From Paracoccus onubensis (lineage in GTDB: Bacteria; Pseudomonadota; Alphaproteobacteria; Rhodobacterales; Rhodobacteraceae): a stretch of DNA of 64,000 bases. Positions 38,773-48,036 of the stretch are shown one piece after another; positions within the stretch are counted from its first letter, which is position 1, and the number at the start of each line of letters is the position of its first letter. The notes below the pieces were generated by a model. That model did no database searches and was not told the origin of the DNA. It saw nothing but the letters and a program-made list of their open reading frames with translations. The stretch lies in assembly GCF_003591515.1 (NCBI RefSeq), contig NZ_QZCG01000009.1, positions 62,001 to 126,000 on the forward strand, given 5' to 3'. The translations under genes were made by a program, and so were the position numbers.

Positions 38773-39573
38773 CTATTGCAGCATTTCCTCGGGCAATGAC
38801 GCGCCGTGATATTTCTCGTAAATGTCGTTCAGTTTGCCATTTTTCAGATTGGTCTCGACCCACTCGTCAAGCTTTGCCTTCAGTTCCGGTTCATTCTTGC
38901 GCAAACCGATAGCCAGATCAAAGGTTTCGATCGTGAATTTCGGCTCAAACGCAAGCTGCGGATTGCGCTCGCCGATCTGCTGCACCAGCGTTTCGGAGGT
39001 GGCCACGGCCTTGGCCTGCCCACTGACAGCGGCGGTCACCAACGTGGCGTCATCCTCATATCGGGTAACGGTGAAACCACGCTCTGCGGCCTGAGGCGTC
39101 AGATGGGTGTCCTGAGTGGTGCCGCGTGTTACGGAAATCGCAAGGCCCTGGGTATCCTCCCAGCCCGAGATATCCGAATCTGCCGGAGCGCCGACAACTG
39201 ACCGAAGCGCGGCATAGGCTTCGGAAAAATCGATCACTTCAGCCCGTTCCGGCGTGACCGACAGGGTGGAAATGACAATATCCGCCTTGTTGGTCTGCAG
39301 GTTCGGGATCCGTGTGGCACCCGTGGTCTCGACGAATTCCAGTTCCAGCCCCCAGTCTTCTGCGAGCAGACGCGCGGTTTCGACATCAGATCCGATAGGT
39401 TGCAGATCGTCATCGAGCATACCCGATGGCGGAATCGCAAGATCGGTGGCAACCCGGATCTTTCCTGCGGCCATGATATCGGCATATTGATCCGCCATAG
39501 CCGTGACCGGCAGCTGCGCCAATACGGCGGCTGCCATACCGGCGGCCAGCATCTTTCCAAGATTCTTCATCAT
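38773..39573 (-). CDS. Polar amino-acid type ABC transporter substrate-binding protein
   Basis: 266-residue family-3 binding protein with a Sec signal peptide (MMKNLGKMLAAGMAAAVLAQLP, cleavage near AMA). The mature domain has the family pattern GKIRVATDLAIPPSGMLDDD and DIVISTLSVTPERAEVIDFSEAY. ATG 39573 follows GGAGGAGAAG. Last gene of the GntR-RpiB-dehydrogenase-ABC operon. Ligand may be a sugar acid or amino acid; the enzymes upstream favour a small hydroxy acid. Confidence 0.92.
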   Translation of the reverse strand: MMKNLGKMLAAGMAAAVLAQLPVTAMADQYADIMAAGKIRVATDLAIPPSGMLDDDLQPIGSDVETARLLAEDWGLELEFVETTGATRIPNLQTNKADIVISTLSVTPERAEVIDFSEAYAALRSVVGAPADSDISGWEDTQGLAISVTRGTTQDTHLTPQAAERGFTVTRYEDDATLVTAAVSGQAKAVATSETLVQQIGERNPQLAFEPKFTIETFDLAIGLRKNEPELKAKLDEWVETNLKNGKLNDIYEKYHGASLPEEMLQ

Positions 39574-39615
39574 CTTCTCCTCCACAATATGTCGGGCATT
39601 CAGGCTGCCCGATTG

Positions 39616-40341
39616 TCAAAGTTCGTTCGAAACGAAATCGCGCAGCTCGGGCGTGGCGGGCGCAGACAGAATCTCCGCGCCGCCCTGTTCGTGTACTCTG
39701 CCGTCATGCATGAAGACGATCCGGTCGGCGATACGCCGCGCAAAATTCATCTCATGGGTCACCATGATCATCGTCATGCCACTGTCGGCAAGCTGCTCGA
39801 TCACGCGAAGAACCTCGCCGGTCAGCTTGGGATCAAGGGCCGAGGTCACCTCGTCGAACAGCATCACCTTTGGCTGCATCGCCAGTGATCGCGCGATCGC
39901 CGCCCGTTGTTGCTGGCCACCCGAAAGCTGTTCGGGATAGGCAGAGGCCTTGTCGGCCAGCCCGACCTTTGCCAATACATCTGCAGTGATCTTCCTTGCC
40001 TCGGATTTCGGCATCCGCTTCACCGAAACCGGTCCCAGCGTGATATTCTGTTCGACCGTCAGATGCGGAAACAGGTTATAGCTTTGGAAGACGATGCCGA
40101 CATCCAGGCGCAGCTTGCGCAGATCCAGATCGGCACTGGCGACCTGATGGCCGCAAACCTCGATCCGGCCGCTATCGATCTGCTCCAGCCGGTCGATGCA
40201 GCGCAGGGCGGTGCTCTTGCCGGATCCGCTGGCGCCGATCAGGGCCATCACCTGCCCCTTCTCGACCGAGAAGGACACGCCATGCAGAACCGTTACTGCA
40301 CCGAAACTTTTTTTCACATTGTCGAGGACGACGATGGACAT
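39616..40341 (-). CDS. Amino-acid type ABC transporter ATP-binding protein (GlnQ-like)
   Basis: 241-residue ATPase with GASGSGKSTALRCID, Q-loop IVFQSYNLFPHLT, signature LSGGQQQRAAIARS and Walker B VMLFDEVTSALDP, all typical of the polar amino-acid group. It serves the two permeases encoded just before it. Confidence 0.94.
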   Translation of the reverse strand: MSIVVLDNVKKSFGAVTVLHGVSFSVEKGQVMALIGASGSGKSTALRCIDRLEQIDSGRIEVCGHQVASADLDLRKLRLDVGIVFQSYNLFPHLTVEQNITLGPVSVKRMPKSEARKITADVLAKVGLADKASAYPEQLSGGQQQRAAIARSLAMQPKVMLFDEVTSALDPKLTGEVLRVIEQLADSGMTMIMVTHEMNFARRIADRIVFMHDGRVHEQGGAEILSAPATPELRDFVSNEL

Positions 40342-40362
40342 GAGGCGCTCCGATTTGAAATG

Positions 40363-41037
40363 TCAGGCTGAGACGAGTTCGATCCTCTGCGCGCGAGCAA
40401 CACCCGTCCGCTCAAGCCGTCGGCTGAGCAGAGAGACGGGAAAGCACAGGCAGAAATAGAGACCGGCGATGATCAGATAGATCATGAACGGCTCGAAGAT
40501 CGAATTATTGATAAGCTGGCCCGCGCGGGTCAGTTCGACAAATCCCACAACCGAGGCAAGCGAGGTATTCTTGATGATCTGGACCGAAAAACCCACGGTG
40601 GGCGGGGTGGCGATCCGGATTGCTTGCGGCAGGATGACCTTGAACATTCTTTGCCCGCGACTCAGCGCCAGGCATTCGGCAGCCTCCCACTGGGCCCGCG
40701 GCACGGACTGAATGGCCCCGCGCCAGATTTCCCCCAGATAGGCACTGACATAGATGGTCATCGACAGGCCGGCCGCAAGCAGGGGCGATATGGAGAAGCC
40801 CAGTGTCGGCAATCCGAAATAGATTACGAACATGATGACCAGCAGCGGCGTGCCCTGAACCAGCTGGACATAACCCGTTGTCAGGATGCGGATGATTCTC
40901 TGCGGGGCAATCCGCCCCATGGCGACGGCAAAGCCCGCCAGACCGCCGCCCAGGAAAGCCATCAGCGACAGCACAAGCGTCCAAAGCGCGCCATCAAGCA
41001 GGAACCCGATATGGTTAAGGTTGAGAGCCGTATCCAT
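40363..41037 (-). CDS. Amino-acid type ABC transporter permease (second)
   Basis: 224-residue HisM/GlnP-type permease. The conserved ISAYLGEIWRGAIQSVPRAQWEAAECLALSRGQ-like EAA region is present (QWEAAECLALSRGQRM). AGGATCTGAAA precedes the ATG. Works with the permease encoded just upstream. Confidence 0.93.
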   Translation of the reverse strand: MDTALNLNHIGFLLDGALWTLVLSLMAFLGGGLAGFAVAMGRIAPQRIIRILTTGYVQLVQGTPLLVIMFVIYFGLPTLGFSISPLLAAGLSMTIYVSAYLGEIWRGAIQSVPRAQWEAAECLALSRGQRMFKVILPQAIRIATPPTVGFSVQIIKNTSLASVVGFVELTRAGQLINNSIFEPFMIYLIIAGLYFCLCFPVSLLSRRLERTGVARAQRIELVSA

Positions 41038-41046
41038 TTTCAGATC

Positions 41047-41724
41047 CTACAAGCTGGTTCCAAGGCGTCGGCGTCGGGGAAAGATGATCATGCCGATGCC
41101 CCAGAAGACCACGCGCATGGCCAGCGAAAGCGCGACATAGATCAGCGCGATCAGCAGATAGGTTTCGAGGGGGCGATAGGTCTCGGACTGGATGAAATTT
41201 GCAGCCGCCGTCAGTTCCTCGGTCGAAATCTGCGAAGTCACCGAAGAGGCCAGCATCAGCAATATGAACTGGCTGGACAGGGACGGATAGACCCGCTCCA
41301 TCGCGGGCCGGAGCGCGACATGCCAGTATTGCTGAAACTTCGTCAGCCCCAATGTCTCGGCGGCCTCCCACTGGCCGCGATGGATCGAGTCGAACCCGGC
41401 CCGCATGATCTCGGCGGTATAGGCTCCCACATTGATCGTCAGCGCGATAATGGCGACCGTGACGGCCGACAAGGACAGACCAAGGCTCGACAGGCCGAAA
41501 TAGACAAGAAAGATCTGCACCAGAAAGGGCGTATTTCGGATGGCTTCGACATAGAGTCCCGCCGTGGATGCGGCAAGGCGGAAGCGGGACCGCCGCGCCA
41601 CGGCGCAAAGAGTTCCGACCAGAAAACCCGTCAGCGTCGTCACCGCGGCCAGCTGAACGGTCAGCCAGGCACCGTCCATCAGCATCTGCCAGCGGGCGAT
41701 GATAAGCGTGAAGTCCAGTATCAT
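41047..41724 (-). CDS. Amino-acid type ABC transporter permease (first)
   Basis: 225-residue HisQ/GlnP-type permease with the GAYTAEIMRAGFDSIHRGQW and EAAETLGLTKFQQY motifs. Its ATG overlaps the stop of the dehydrogenase gene (ATGA), tying transporter expression to that enzyme. Confidence 0.93.
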   Translation of the reverse strand: MILDFTLIIARWQMLMDGAWLTVQLAAVTTLTGFLVGTLCAVARRSRFRLAASTAGLYVEAIRNTPFLVQIFLVYFGLSSLGLSLSAVTVAIIALTINVGAYTAEIMRAGFDSIHRGQWEAAETLGLTKFQQYWHVALRPAMERVYPSLSSQFILLMLASSVTSQISTEELTAAANFIQSETYRPLETYLLIALIYVALSLAMRVVFWGIGMIIFPRRRRLGTSL

Positions 41725-42644
41725 GTGAGGCTCGCGGGGGTGTCGGGCCGGGTCGGCCGTCCCGACATGCGGTCATAGACCCGGAACAGCGCCTGATTGC
41801 CGTTCGCGCCCTCGCCATGGGCCTGTGCGTCGATATATTGCGAGGTGACGAGACTGGTCGCCGGAAGTGGAACGAGGTTCTGTTGCGCAGCGCCCAGCAC
41901 CAGACGCAAATCCTTCATCATCAGATCGATACGGAATCCGGCCGAAATATCGCCCTCGATCATGGCGGCACCCAGATTTTCGAGCATCCACGAATTGGCG
42001 GACCCGCCCATCAGGACCTCTCGCATCTGGACAAGATCGATGTCGCATGCCCGTCCCAATGCAAAGGCTTCGCAAATGGCCTGAAGATTGATGCCGCAGA
42101 TCAGCTGGTTGCAAAGCTTCACCGTCTGTCCGGCCCCCGAGGCGCCGACATGGTTGATCGTCGAGCCCATGCCCTGCAAGAACGGGCGCGCCCGCTCGAA
42201 AGCCGCCGCCTCACCGCCGGCCATGATCGTCAGCGTGGCATCCCTTGCGCCCACCGGGCCGCCCGACACCGGTGCATCCAGCATCTGAACCCCCGCCTGC
42301 AGCAGATCGGCCGCCAGTTTGCGGGTCGCCTCGGGGGCAATAGTGCTCATGTCCACATAGAGCCCGCCCCGCGGTGGGCTGGACAGCAATCCCCCGTCTC
42401 CGCGCACGACCTCTTCGACCTGGGGCGTATCGGGCAGCATCGAGATGACGATATCGGCATCGGCAGCTGCATCCGCGATACTCGCAGCAGGGGTGACACC
42501 GGTTTCCGCCATCGCATCGATCGCAGCCGGAACAACATCATAGGCCTTTACACCAAAACCGGCCGCAGCCAGATTGCGGGCCATTTCACGCCCCATGACC
42601 CCCAGCCCAAGGAAGCCAACACTTCCCTTCGTCTGCACAGACAT
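41721..42644 (-). CDS. Beta-hydroxyacid dehydrogenase (tartronate-semialdehyde reductase/threonate dehydrogenase type)
   Basis: 307-residue NAD(P)-dependent 3-hydroxyacid dehydrogenase: Rossmann GFLGLGVMGREMA, substrate-binding DAPVSGGPVGA and catalytic lysine in GAGQTVKLCNQL. Homologues reduce tartronate semialdehyde (GarR/GlxR) or oxidise L-threonate (LtnD). ATG 42644 follows GGGAGGAGAC. Linkage to RpiB and an ABC importer suggests use of a C3/C4 sugar acid or polyol, but the exact substrate is unknown. Confidence 0.92.
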   Translation of the reverse strand: MSVQTKGSVGFLGLGVMGREMARNLAAAGFGVKAYDVVPAAIDAMAETGVTPAASIADAAADADIVISMLPDTPQVEEVVRGDGGLLSSPPRGGLYVDMSTIAPEATRKLAADLLQAGVQMLDAPVSGGPVGARDATLTIMAGGEAAAFERARPFLQGMGSTINHVGASGAGQTVKLCNQLICGINLQAICEAFALGRACDIDLVQMREVLMGGSANSWMLENLGAAMIEGDISAGFRIDLMMKDLRLVLGAAQQNLVPLPATSLVTSQYIDAQAHGEGANGNQALFRVYDRMSGRPTRPDTPASLT

Positions 42645-42713
42645 CGCCTGTCTCCTCCCAGATTTCACTTTTCCGGCGCAATGCAAAGCGATGGCTTGGC
42701 ATCCGCCCGATCG

Positions 42714-43160
42714 TCAATTTTCTTCTTCCAGCTGCGCAAGCTTCTCGACACGGCGAATGAAATCATCATCCTGCACGAAACGTGCATCCAGAAACGACTG
42801 GACCAGATCCCGCGCCAGCCAGGCTCCGACGATCTGCGCCCCGATGCACATCACGTTCACATCGTCATGTTCGACCGCCTGATGGGCCGAATGCACATCG
42901 TGGCAGACAGCTGCCCGGATCCCCTTGATCTTGTTGGCCGCAATGACGGCCCCGACGCCGGTGCCACAGATCAGCAGGCCACGCTCGCCCTCTCCGCTAC
43001 GAATTTTCTGGCAAAGGCTGCGCGCGATATCGGGAAAATCCACCGGATCGGGATTGAAACTGCCGATATCGACAAGGTCGTGACCAAGCTCACGCAGGAA
43101 ATTCACGACACTCTCTTTCAGGTGATACCCGGCGTGGTCGCTACCGATCACGATCTGCAT
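42714..43160 (-). CDS. rpiB: RpiB/LacA/LacB-family sugar-phosphate isomerase
   Basis: 148-residue RpiB-type isomerase with IGSDHAGYHLKE near the start, the active-site cysteine in LLICGTGVGAVIAANK and the AVEHDDVNVMCIGA segment. Family members isomerise ribose 5-phosphate, allose 6-phosphate or C4 sugar phosphates (erythrulose phosphate). ATG 43160 follows AAGGAGAACAG and lies inside the end of the GntR gene (20-base overlap). In a catabolic operon it is more likely a pathway-specific isomerase than the housekeeping enzyme. Confidence 0.92.
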   Translation of the reverse strand: MQIVIGSDHAGYHLKESVVNFLRELGHDLVDIGSFNPDPVDFPDIARSLCQKIRSGEGERGLLICGTGVGAVIAANKIKGIRAAVCHDVHSAHQAVEHDDVNVMCIGAQIVGAWLARDLVQSFLDARFVQDDDFIRRVEKLAQLEEEN

Positions 43161-43947
43161 TCTGTTCTCCTTGGATGATATTGGTCTCTGACGCGCTACT
43201 GCGAAGATTGGCGGCCGCACTGCGGAAGCCGGCCCGCCGCCTGAAATCAGCGCCGATCTCGAAATGACGCGTCAGCAATTCGTCGGCGACGCCCGCATCG
43301 CGCGCGACGATCGCCTCGAAAATCTTGCGATGATGATCGATCAGGAATTCCGTGATCCCCTCGACCTGGATGATCTGCTCGCGGCGATCCAGATGCGAGC
43401 GCATCATCAGAGAGGCGATCGAGGAATAAAGACTGATCAGCGTCGGTGAACCGCCCGCCTGCACCAATGCTTCGTGAAAGCGGAAATCGGCATGCCCGCC
43501 CGCCTCAGGATCGTGGATGGTCTCCACGATATCGTACAGACGCTCGGCCAGGCGGTCAAAATCGGCCTGCCCGGCACGACGACAGGCAAGACGGATGGCG
43601 TGGTGCTCGATGGCGATCCGCGCTTCCATGATATCATCGATCACCTCCGACTGCTGCGCCAGCGCGAAGGTGAAGAATTCGCCCAGGGTCGAGACATCGG
43701 GCCGGCTGACGATGGTGCCGACGCCATGGCGGATCTCGACCGCGCCAATCATCGCCAATGCACGCAAGGCTTCCCGCAGGACCTGGCGACTGACACCCAG
43801 ACGGGCCGAAAGCTCTCTTTCGGGCAAAAGGCAATCACCGGTCTTCAACTCACCCGAAAGCAATTGTTCGCGCAGATAGGCCACGACGCCTTCATAGCCC
43901 CCCTTGCCTTCCGCCTTTTCACGAACAATCGACACAAATCCGTCCAT
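43141..43947 (-). CDS. GntR-family regulator, FadR/FCD subfamily
   Basis: 268-residue regulator with an N-terminal winged helix (VAYLREQLLSGELKTGDCLLPERELSARLGVSRQ region, residues about 20-85) and a C-terminal all-helical FCD domain with His residues in FRFHEALVQAGG, IDHHRKIFEAI and LLTRHFEIG likely to bind metal or an organic-acid effector. First gene of the minus operon with rpiB, the dehydrogenase and the ABC genes. A consensus FadR-type operator lies just upstream, so it probably controls itself and the operon. Confidence 0.92.
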   Translation of the reverse strand: MDGFVSIVREKAEGKGGYEGVVAYLREQLLSGELKTGDCLLPERELSARLGVSRQVLREALRALAMIGAVEIRHGVGTIVSRPDVSTLGEFFTFALAQQSEVIDDIMEARIAIEHHAIRLACRRAGQADFDRLAERLYDIVETIHDPEAGGHADFRFHEALVQAGGSPTLISLYSSIASLMMRSHLDRREQIIQVEGITEFLIDHHRKIFEAIVARDAGVADELLTRHFEIGADFRRRAGFRSAAANLRSSASETNIIQGEQNADRDR

Positions 43948-43957
43948 TCATCTAACC

Positions 43958-43979
43958 GTGGTATGACCACTGGTATCAT
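43958..43979. promoter_or_regulatory. FCD-type GntR operator
   Basis: GTGGTATGACCAC, a perfect palindrome of the TGGT-N3-ACCA type used by FadR/FCD regulators, immediately followed by a further half-like TGGTATCAT. It begins 11 bases upstream of the GntR start codon, as expected for autoregulation. Confidence 0.7.
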
Positions 43980-44099
43980 AATGGCATCCCCAGTCAATGC
44001 GCGATGCGCATGATCAGCGATATTTAACGGTTCTTTGAAAATTTTCTTGCCGCGCAGATCGGGTGCAGCGCGGCCGATGGCCATGTCGGCCGGACGGAA

Positions 44100-44129
44100 T
44101 CATCCGGTCACATGCATGCAACCGGATGA
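44100..44129 (-). terminator. 9-base inverted repeat after the HyuAB-TRAP operon
   Basis: TCATCCGGT / ACCGGATGA with a 12-base loop containing TGCATGCA, 27 bases beyond the stop of the last gene of the 53.4-44.2 kb operon. No T-run; could be a factor-assisted terminator or another operator. Confidence 0.35.
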
Positions 44130-44155
44130 GAATCCGCCAGATATCCGCGAAGAAT

Positions 44156-44893
44156 TCAGGGCAATTCTTTTGACAGATCCATATTTTCCACGGCCGGATC
44201 TACCCGGAACAGGACCTTCTCGACCCGGTTTCGGGTCAGGACATAATGATCTACCGCCAATTTATCGGCAAGTTCGACGTCACATGCGTCGATTGCGGCA
44301 TATAGGGCACGATGCTGGCGTTCGGTTTCCGCCAGATGCGTCGCAAGCTCTTCTTTCGTCGTGGGGTTCAGATATTCAACGGTGCTGATCTGAGCGAAAC
44401 AGGCCCTCGCCAGACGAATCGTCCCAAGCAGCGCATTGTCGTAGAAAGTCGAAAAATAACGGTTATGCGCCGCACGCGAAATCGCCAGATGAAATTGCAG
44501 ATTCGCCTCGGACCTTTCGACACCGTTGGATACATCCTTGCTGCGCTCGAAAGCCAGCATGGTTTTGTGGATCGCGGCCAGATCCTCGTCGGTCCGGTGT
44601 TCGGCGGCCAGCCGGTGAATCAGGCGGCTTGAAACAAGCAGGGCGTCATAGAGCTTCGGAACTTCGTCGAAATCCATCGTGGCGACAATGGCCTTGCGAC
44701 CGTGGCGATGCACCAGCCCGTCGGAGATAAGCTGAATGATGGCTTCGCGCACCGGTGTGCGTGAAACATTCATCTGTTCGGCAAGGTCCGCTTCGTCCAG
44801 CGTCAATCCCGGCCGCAATTCCAGTCTCAGAATGGCCTCGCGGATCTTTCTGGCGACCTTCTGACCATCCCTTTCGTCCACCGATTTATTCAT
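44156..44893 (-). CDS. GntR-family regulator, FCD subfamily (HyuAB-TRAP operon)
   Basis: 245-residue regulator: winged helix in residues about 8-75 (ARKIREAILRLELRPGLTLDEADLAEQMNVSRTPVREA region) and an FCD domain (NLQFHLAISRAAHNRYF). ATG 44893 follows CAGGAT; a start at 44938 would add 15 residues and lacks a ribosome binding site. Encoded on the same strand after the Gfo/Idh/MocA gene and likely part of, or regulating, that operon. Confidence 0.9.
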   Translation of the reverse strand: MNKSVDERDGQKVARKIREAILRLELRPGLTLDEADLAEQMNVSRTPVREAIIQLISDGLVHRHGRKAIVATMDFDEVPKLYDALLVSSRLIHRLAAEHRTDEDLAAIHKTMLAFERSKDVSNGVERSEANLQFHLAISRAAHNRYFSTFYDNALLGTIRLARACFAQISTVEYLNPTTKEELATHLAETERQHRALYAAIDACDVELADKLAVDHYVLTRNRVEKVLFRVDPAVENMDLSKELP

Positions 44894-44942
44894 TTTTATC
44901 CTGAAACGCTTTGAATCAATATTCACGGCCAGATGCATTCAT

Positions 44943-45971
44943 TCAGGCCATAGGGCACACCAAGGATGTAGCGGGGGATTCGACCTCCGTCCACTCTGCA
45001 TTATGTTCCGCGGAAATCGCGATGGCCTGCATGGCCGCGACACCGCTCAGTGCCTGATGATACGTCACCGGATAAGATTGATTCGCGAGAATATTGCCCC
45101 CGAATGCGTCAAGCTCCCGCGCAAGGCCGTCGCAGGGATCGAAACTCCTGCATTCCTGCGTCCCCGCCAGATCACAGGTGATCAGACTGGACTGATCCGG
45201 CATTTGCGCCCAGCCCTCCGAGCCGAAGACATGGAGCCGCCAGAAGCTGCCGGTGGTCATCAGCGTCGACAGGCTGCCAGTCGCCCCGCAATGAAAATCC
45301 AGCATGACACTGGTCACATCCTTCAATTGCGCAGGCGCCGCGATGCGGCGGCTGACGGTCGATACCCTGCGCACAGGGCCAAGCAGGGCAATCATCGCGT
45401 CAAGGATATGAATCCCCATAGCGGCCATGCCACCCGCCGGATTTTCCTGCGTGTCACCGCGCCACATCTGATCGGTATATCCATAACCGAAACTTCCCGA
45501 AAACGCGCCCTCGACATGCAGGATCCGACCCAGCGCACCGGCATCAACGCTTGCCTCAAGCTGCTGAAAGGCAGGCAGGAAACGGCGATTGAACCCAACG
45601 CAAAGCTTGACATCCGCCGCCTGTGCCGCGGCAACAGCCGCTTCGGCTTCGGCAAGGGCAAGTGTCAGGGGCTTTTCCACCAAGACATGCTTGCCCGCGC
45701 GCGCCGCCCGACAGATCTGCGCACCATGCTGACTATGCGGGGTGGCAAGGACAACGGCATCGACCCGATTACTGCCCAGCACCTCTTCAAGGCCCGGCAG
45801 CAACTGCAGCCCGTATTCGCGGCAGAAAGGCCGCGCCTTGTCGGGCGTTCCTGTGGCGGCATGGGTAAAACGCAGCGCAGATGCCGGATTGGCGGCATTG
45901 GCGGCCACAAGGTTTCTCCCCCAACGGCCCAAGCCGATAATCGCCGCCCGGACGGATGCGTCTGAGGTCAT
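44943..45971 (-). CDS. Gfo/Idh/MocA-family oxidoreductase
   Basis: 342-residue NAD(P)-dependent oxidoreductase: Rossmann IIGLGRWGRNLVAANA and the diagnostic EKP motif (HVLVEKPLTLALAEAE), then a C-terminal alpha/beta substrate domain. Members oxidise sugars, inositols or related hydroxyl compounds. The ATG at 45971 overlaps the SDR stop (ATGA); the longer frame upstream is a shadow of the SDR gene. Substrate unknown; it follows TRAP transporter and SDR genes. Confidence 0.9.
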   Translation of the reverse strand: MTSDASVRAAIIGLGRWGRNLVAANAANPASALRFTHAATGTPDKARPFCREYGLQLLPGLEEVLGSNRVDAVVLATPHSQHGAQICRAARAGKHVLVEKPLTLALAEAEAAVAAAQAADVKLCVGFNRRFLPAFQQLEASVDAGALGRILHVEGAFSGSFGYGYTDQMWRGDTQENPAGGMAAMGIHILDAMIALLGPVRRVSTVSRRIAAPAQLKDVTSVMLDFHCGATGSLSTLMTTGSFWRLHVFGSEGWAQMPDQSSLITCDLAGTQECRSFDPCDGLARELDAFGGNILANQSYPVTYHQALSGVAAMQAIAISAEHNAEWTEVESPATSLVCPMA

Positions 45972-46708
45972 AATTTCGCGCCTCCGTCGATAACCAGTTC
46001 GCTGCCGGTCATGAAGCCGGACAGGTCCGAGGCAAGATAAACCGCAAGTTCGGCAATCTCGGCGGGGGTGCCCATGCGGCCAAGAGGTTGCCGCGCGTCG
46101 AAGCTCTGCCGCGCGGCCGCGCTGTCGGGCATGGCCTCGATCCGCGCGGTCATCGACGGTGTCTCCACCGCCGAGGGGCAGATCGCATTGCAACGGATAT
46201 TGGCCGAGGCATAATCAAGCGCAACCGATTTGGTCATACCTATCACCGCCGCTTTCGTTGCCCCATAGGCGAACCGGTCCGGCGCGGCCCCGATCGACGA
46301 AATGACCGATGCGACATTGATGATGCTGCCGCTTCTCTGCCGCAGCATCAGCTCCACCGCCGCGCGCATCATCAGGTAGACAGAGGTCACATTCAGATCC
46401 AGCGACCGTTGCCAGTCGTCGGGAGTGCATGCGTTCAGATCACCCACCGCCACCATACCGGCGCAGTTGAACTGCACATCCAGACGTTCCAGCCCAGAAT
46501 GAAACCGGCTCACCGCCTCATTATCAGTGATGTCGATCTCGACCACATGCAATTCGCGGTATTGCCGGGCCAGAAGCGCCAGTCCCTGTCCGTCTCGATC
46601 GAGGACATGAACCGTTGCGCCTTCGCGCAGATAGGCAAGCGCGGTTTCCCGACCGATGCCAGATGCGCCGCCGGTCACCACACAGACCTTTCCGGTCAGC
46701 CGGTTCAT
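45968..46708 (-). CDS. SDR-family oxidoreductase
   Basis: 246-residue classical SDR: cofactor motif TGGASGIGRE, NCAG (FNCAGMV), catalytic Ser (NVASVISSIG) and YGATK. ATG 46708 follows GGCGGAGGATT and overlaps the dctM stop (ATGA). It probably oxidises a hydroxyl group of the compound brought in by the TRAP transporter, together with the Gfo/Idh/MocA enzyme. Confidence 0.92.
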   Translation of the reverse strand: MNRLTGKVCVVTGGASGIGRETALAYLREGATVHVLDRDGQGLALLARQYRELHVVEIDITDNEAVSRFHSGLERLDVQFNCAGMVAVGDLNACTPDDWQRSLDLNVTSVYLMMRAAVELMLRQRSGSIINVASVISSIGAAPDRFAYGATKAAVIGMTKSVALDYASANIRCNAICPSAVETPSMTARIEAMPDSAAARQSFDARQPLGRMGTPAEIAELAVYLASDLSGFMTGSELVIDGGAKL

Positions 46709-48033
46709 GGCAATCCTCCGCCACTCTGGAACAGGTAGTCGGGCAGCCACAGGACGATCTCGGGGAATACCGTGATCAGTGCGACGCCGAAACACATCAG
46801 CAGGAAGAAAGGCACACATGCAGCGATGATCCGCGTGATGGATACCTTGGTCAGATCCTGAAGGATGAACAGGTTGAAACCCACGGGCGGGGTGATCTGC
46901 GCCAGCTCTGCCATGAGGATCAGGAAGATACCGAACCAGATCGGATCGAAGCCCGCGGCCAGGATCAGCGGCAGCGTGATCGGCAGGCTCATCACCATCA
47001 TCGAGATACCCTCAAGGAACATGCCCAGCAACAGATAGAACAGCACGAGAATGAAGATCAGCTGATAAGGCGACAGTTCCAGACCGTCGATGACCCTGGC
47101 GATATTGTGGGGTACATGCATGAAGCCCATGGCGGTGGACATGAATGCCGCCGCGATCATGATTGCCGAAATCATGCAGCTTGTATGAACTGCTGCCGTG
47201 AGGCTGGAAATAAAGGTATTCCATGACAATTGCCAGGTGCAGGCGGCATAGATCAGCGTTACGGCAACCCCGATTGCGGCCGTTTCCGATGGCGTGGCAA
47301 GGCCGGAATAGATTGCGCCAAGGACGACCCCGATCAGGATGCCAATGGGCGCCAGATTGCAGACACCCGTGATCATGTCCCTGAAGCCGGGCGCATGGGA
47401 ATCCGCCGGCGCCACGTTGGGCCGGAACAGGCTGTAGATGATCACATAGACCGAATAGATACCGGCGATCATCAGACCGGGGATCATACCGGCGGCAAAA
47501 AGACGCGAAATGGAAACCTCGGCCAGAACCCCGTAGACGATCATCATGATCGAAGGCGGAATCAACAGCCCGAGACTGCCTGCACCGGCAAGCGAGCCAT
47601 AGGACAGCGCATTCGAATAGCCGCGTTTCTTCAGTTCGGGGATCGTGATCTTGCCGACGGTCGCCGTGGTCGCCGCGCTTGATCCGCAGATCGCGGCGAA
47701 GACGGCGGAGCCGAGAATATTCGTATGCAGCATCCGGCCGGGAAGATAATAGGTCAGGGGCGACAGCCCTTTGAAAAGCCGGGTCGATACATCTGTTCGC
47801 AGGATGATCTCTCCCATCCAGATGAACATCGGGATGGCGGAAAGTTCCCATGCGGTCGAGCTGCGGATCACCAGTGGCGCGAGAATGGTTCCGATACGGT
47901 GGAACGGCATGTCGATGAACAAGACCAGACCGACAGTGCTGACCAGCAGCAGGCCGGCAAAGACCCAGACGCCGATCCCCAGAAAGAAGATGACCAGCGC
48001 AAGAATGCCAAAAGCAACAATCAGGGATTCCAT
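46705..48033 (-). CDS. dctM: TRAP transporter large permease
   Basis: 442-residue multi-spanning protein with about 12-13 hydrophobic segments; the DctM family stretches AAICGSSAATTATVGKITIP and GSLGLLIPPSIMMIVYG are clear. It forms the sodium-driven channel of a TRAP transporter together with DctQ; DctP delivers the ligand. Starts four bases after the dctQ stop. Confidence 0.94.
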   Translation of the reverse strand: MESLIVAFGILALVIFFLGIGVWVFAGLLLVSTVGLVLFIDMPFHRIGTILAPLVIRSSTAWELSAIPMFIWMGEIILRTDVSTRLFKGLSPLTYYLPGRMLHTNILGSAVFAAICGSSAATTATVGKITIPELKKRGYSNALSYGSLAGAGSLGLLIPPSIMMIVYGVLAEVSISRLFAAGMIPGLMIAGIYSVYVIIYSLFRPNVAPADSHAPGFRDMITGVCNLAPIGILIGVVLGAIYSGLATPSETAAIGVAVTLIYAACTWQLSWNTFISSLTAAVHTSCMISAIMIAAAFMSTAMGFMHVPHNIARVIDGLELSPYQLIFILVLFYLLLGMFLEGISMMVMSLPITLPLILAAGFDPIWFGIFLILMAELAQITPPVGFNLFILQDLTKVSITRIIAACVPFFLLMCFGVALITVFPEIVLWLPDYLFQSGGGLP

Positions 48034-48036
48034 GGC

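Noticed and set aside
41817..43178. 453-codon plus-strand frame
   Set aside because: Mirror of the dehydrogenase and rpiB genes; no ribosome binding site or recognisable domain.
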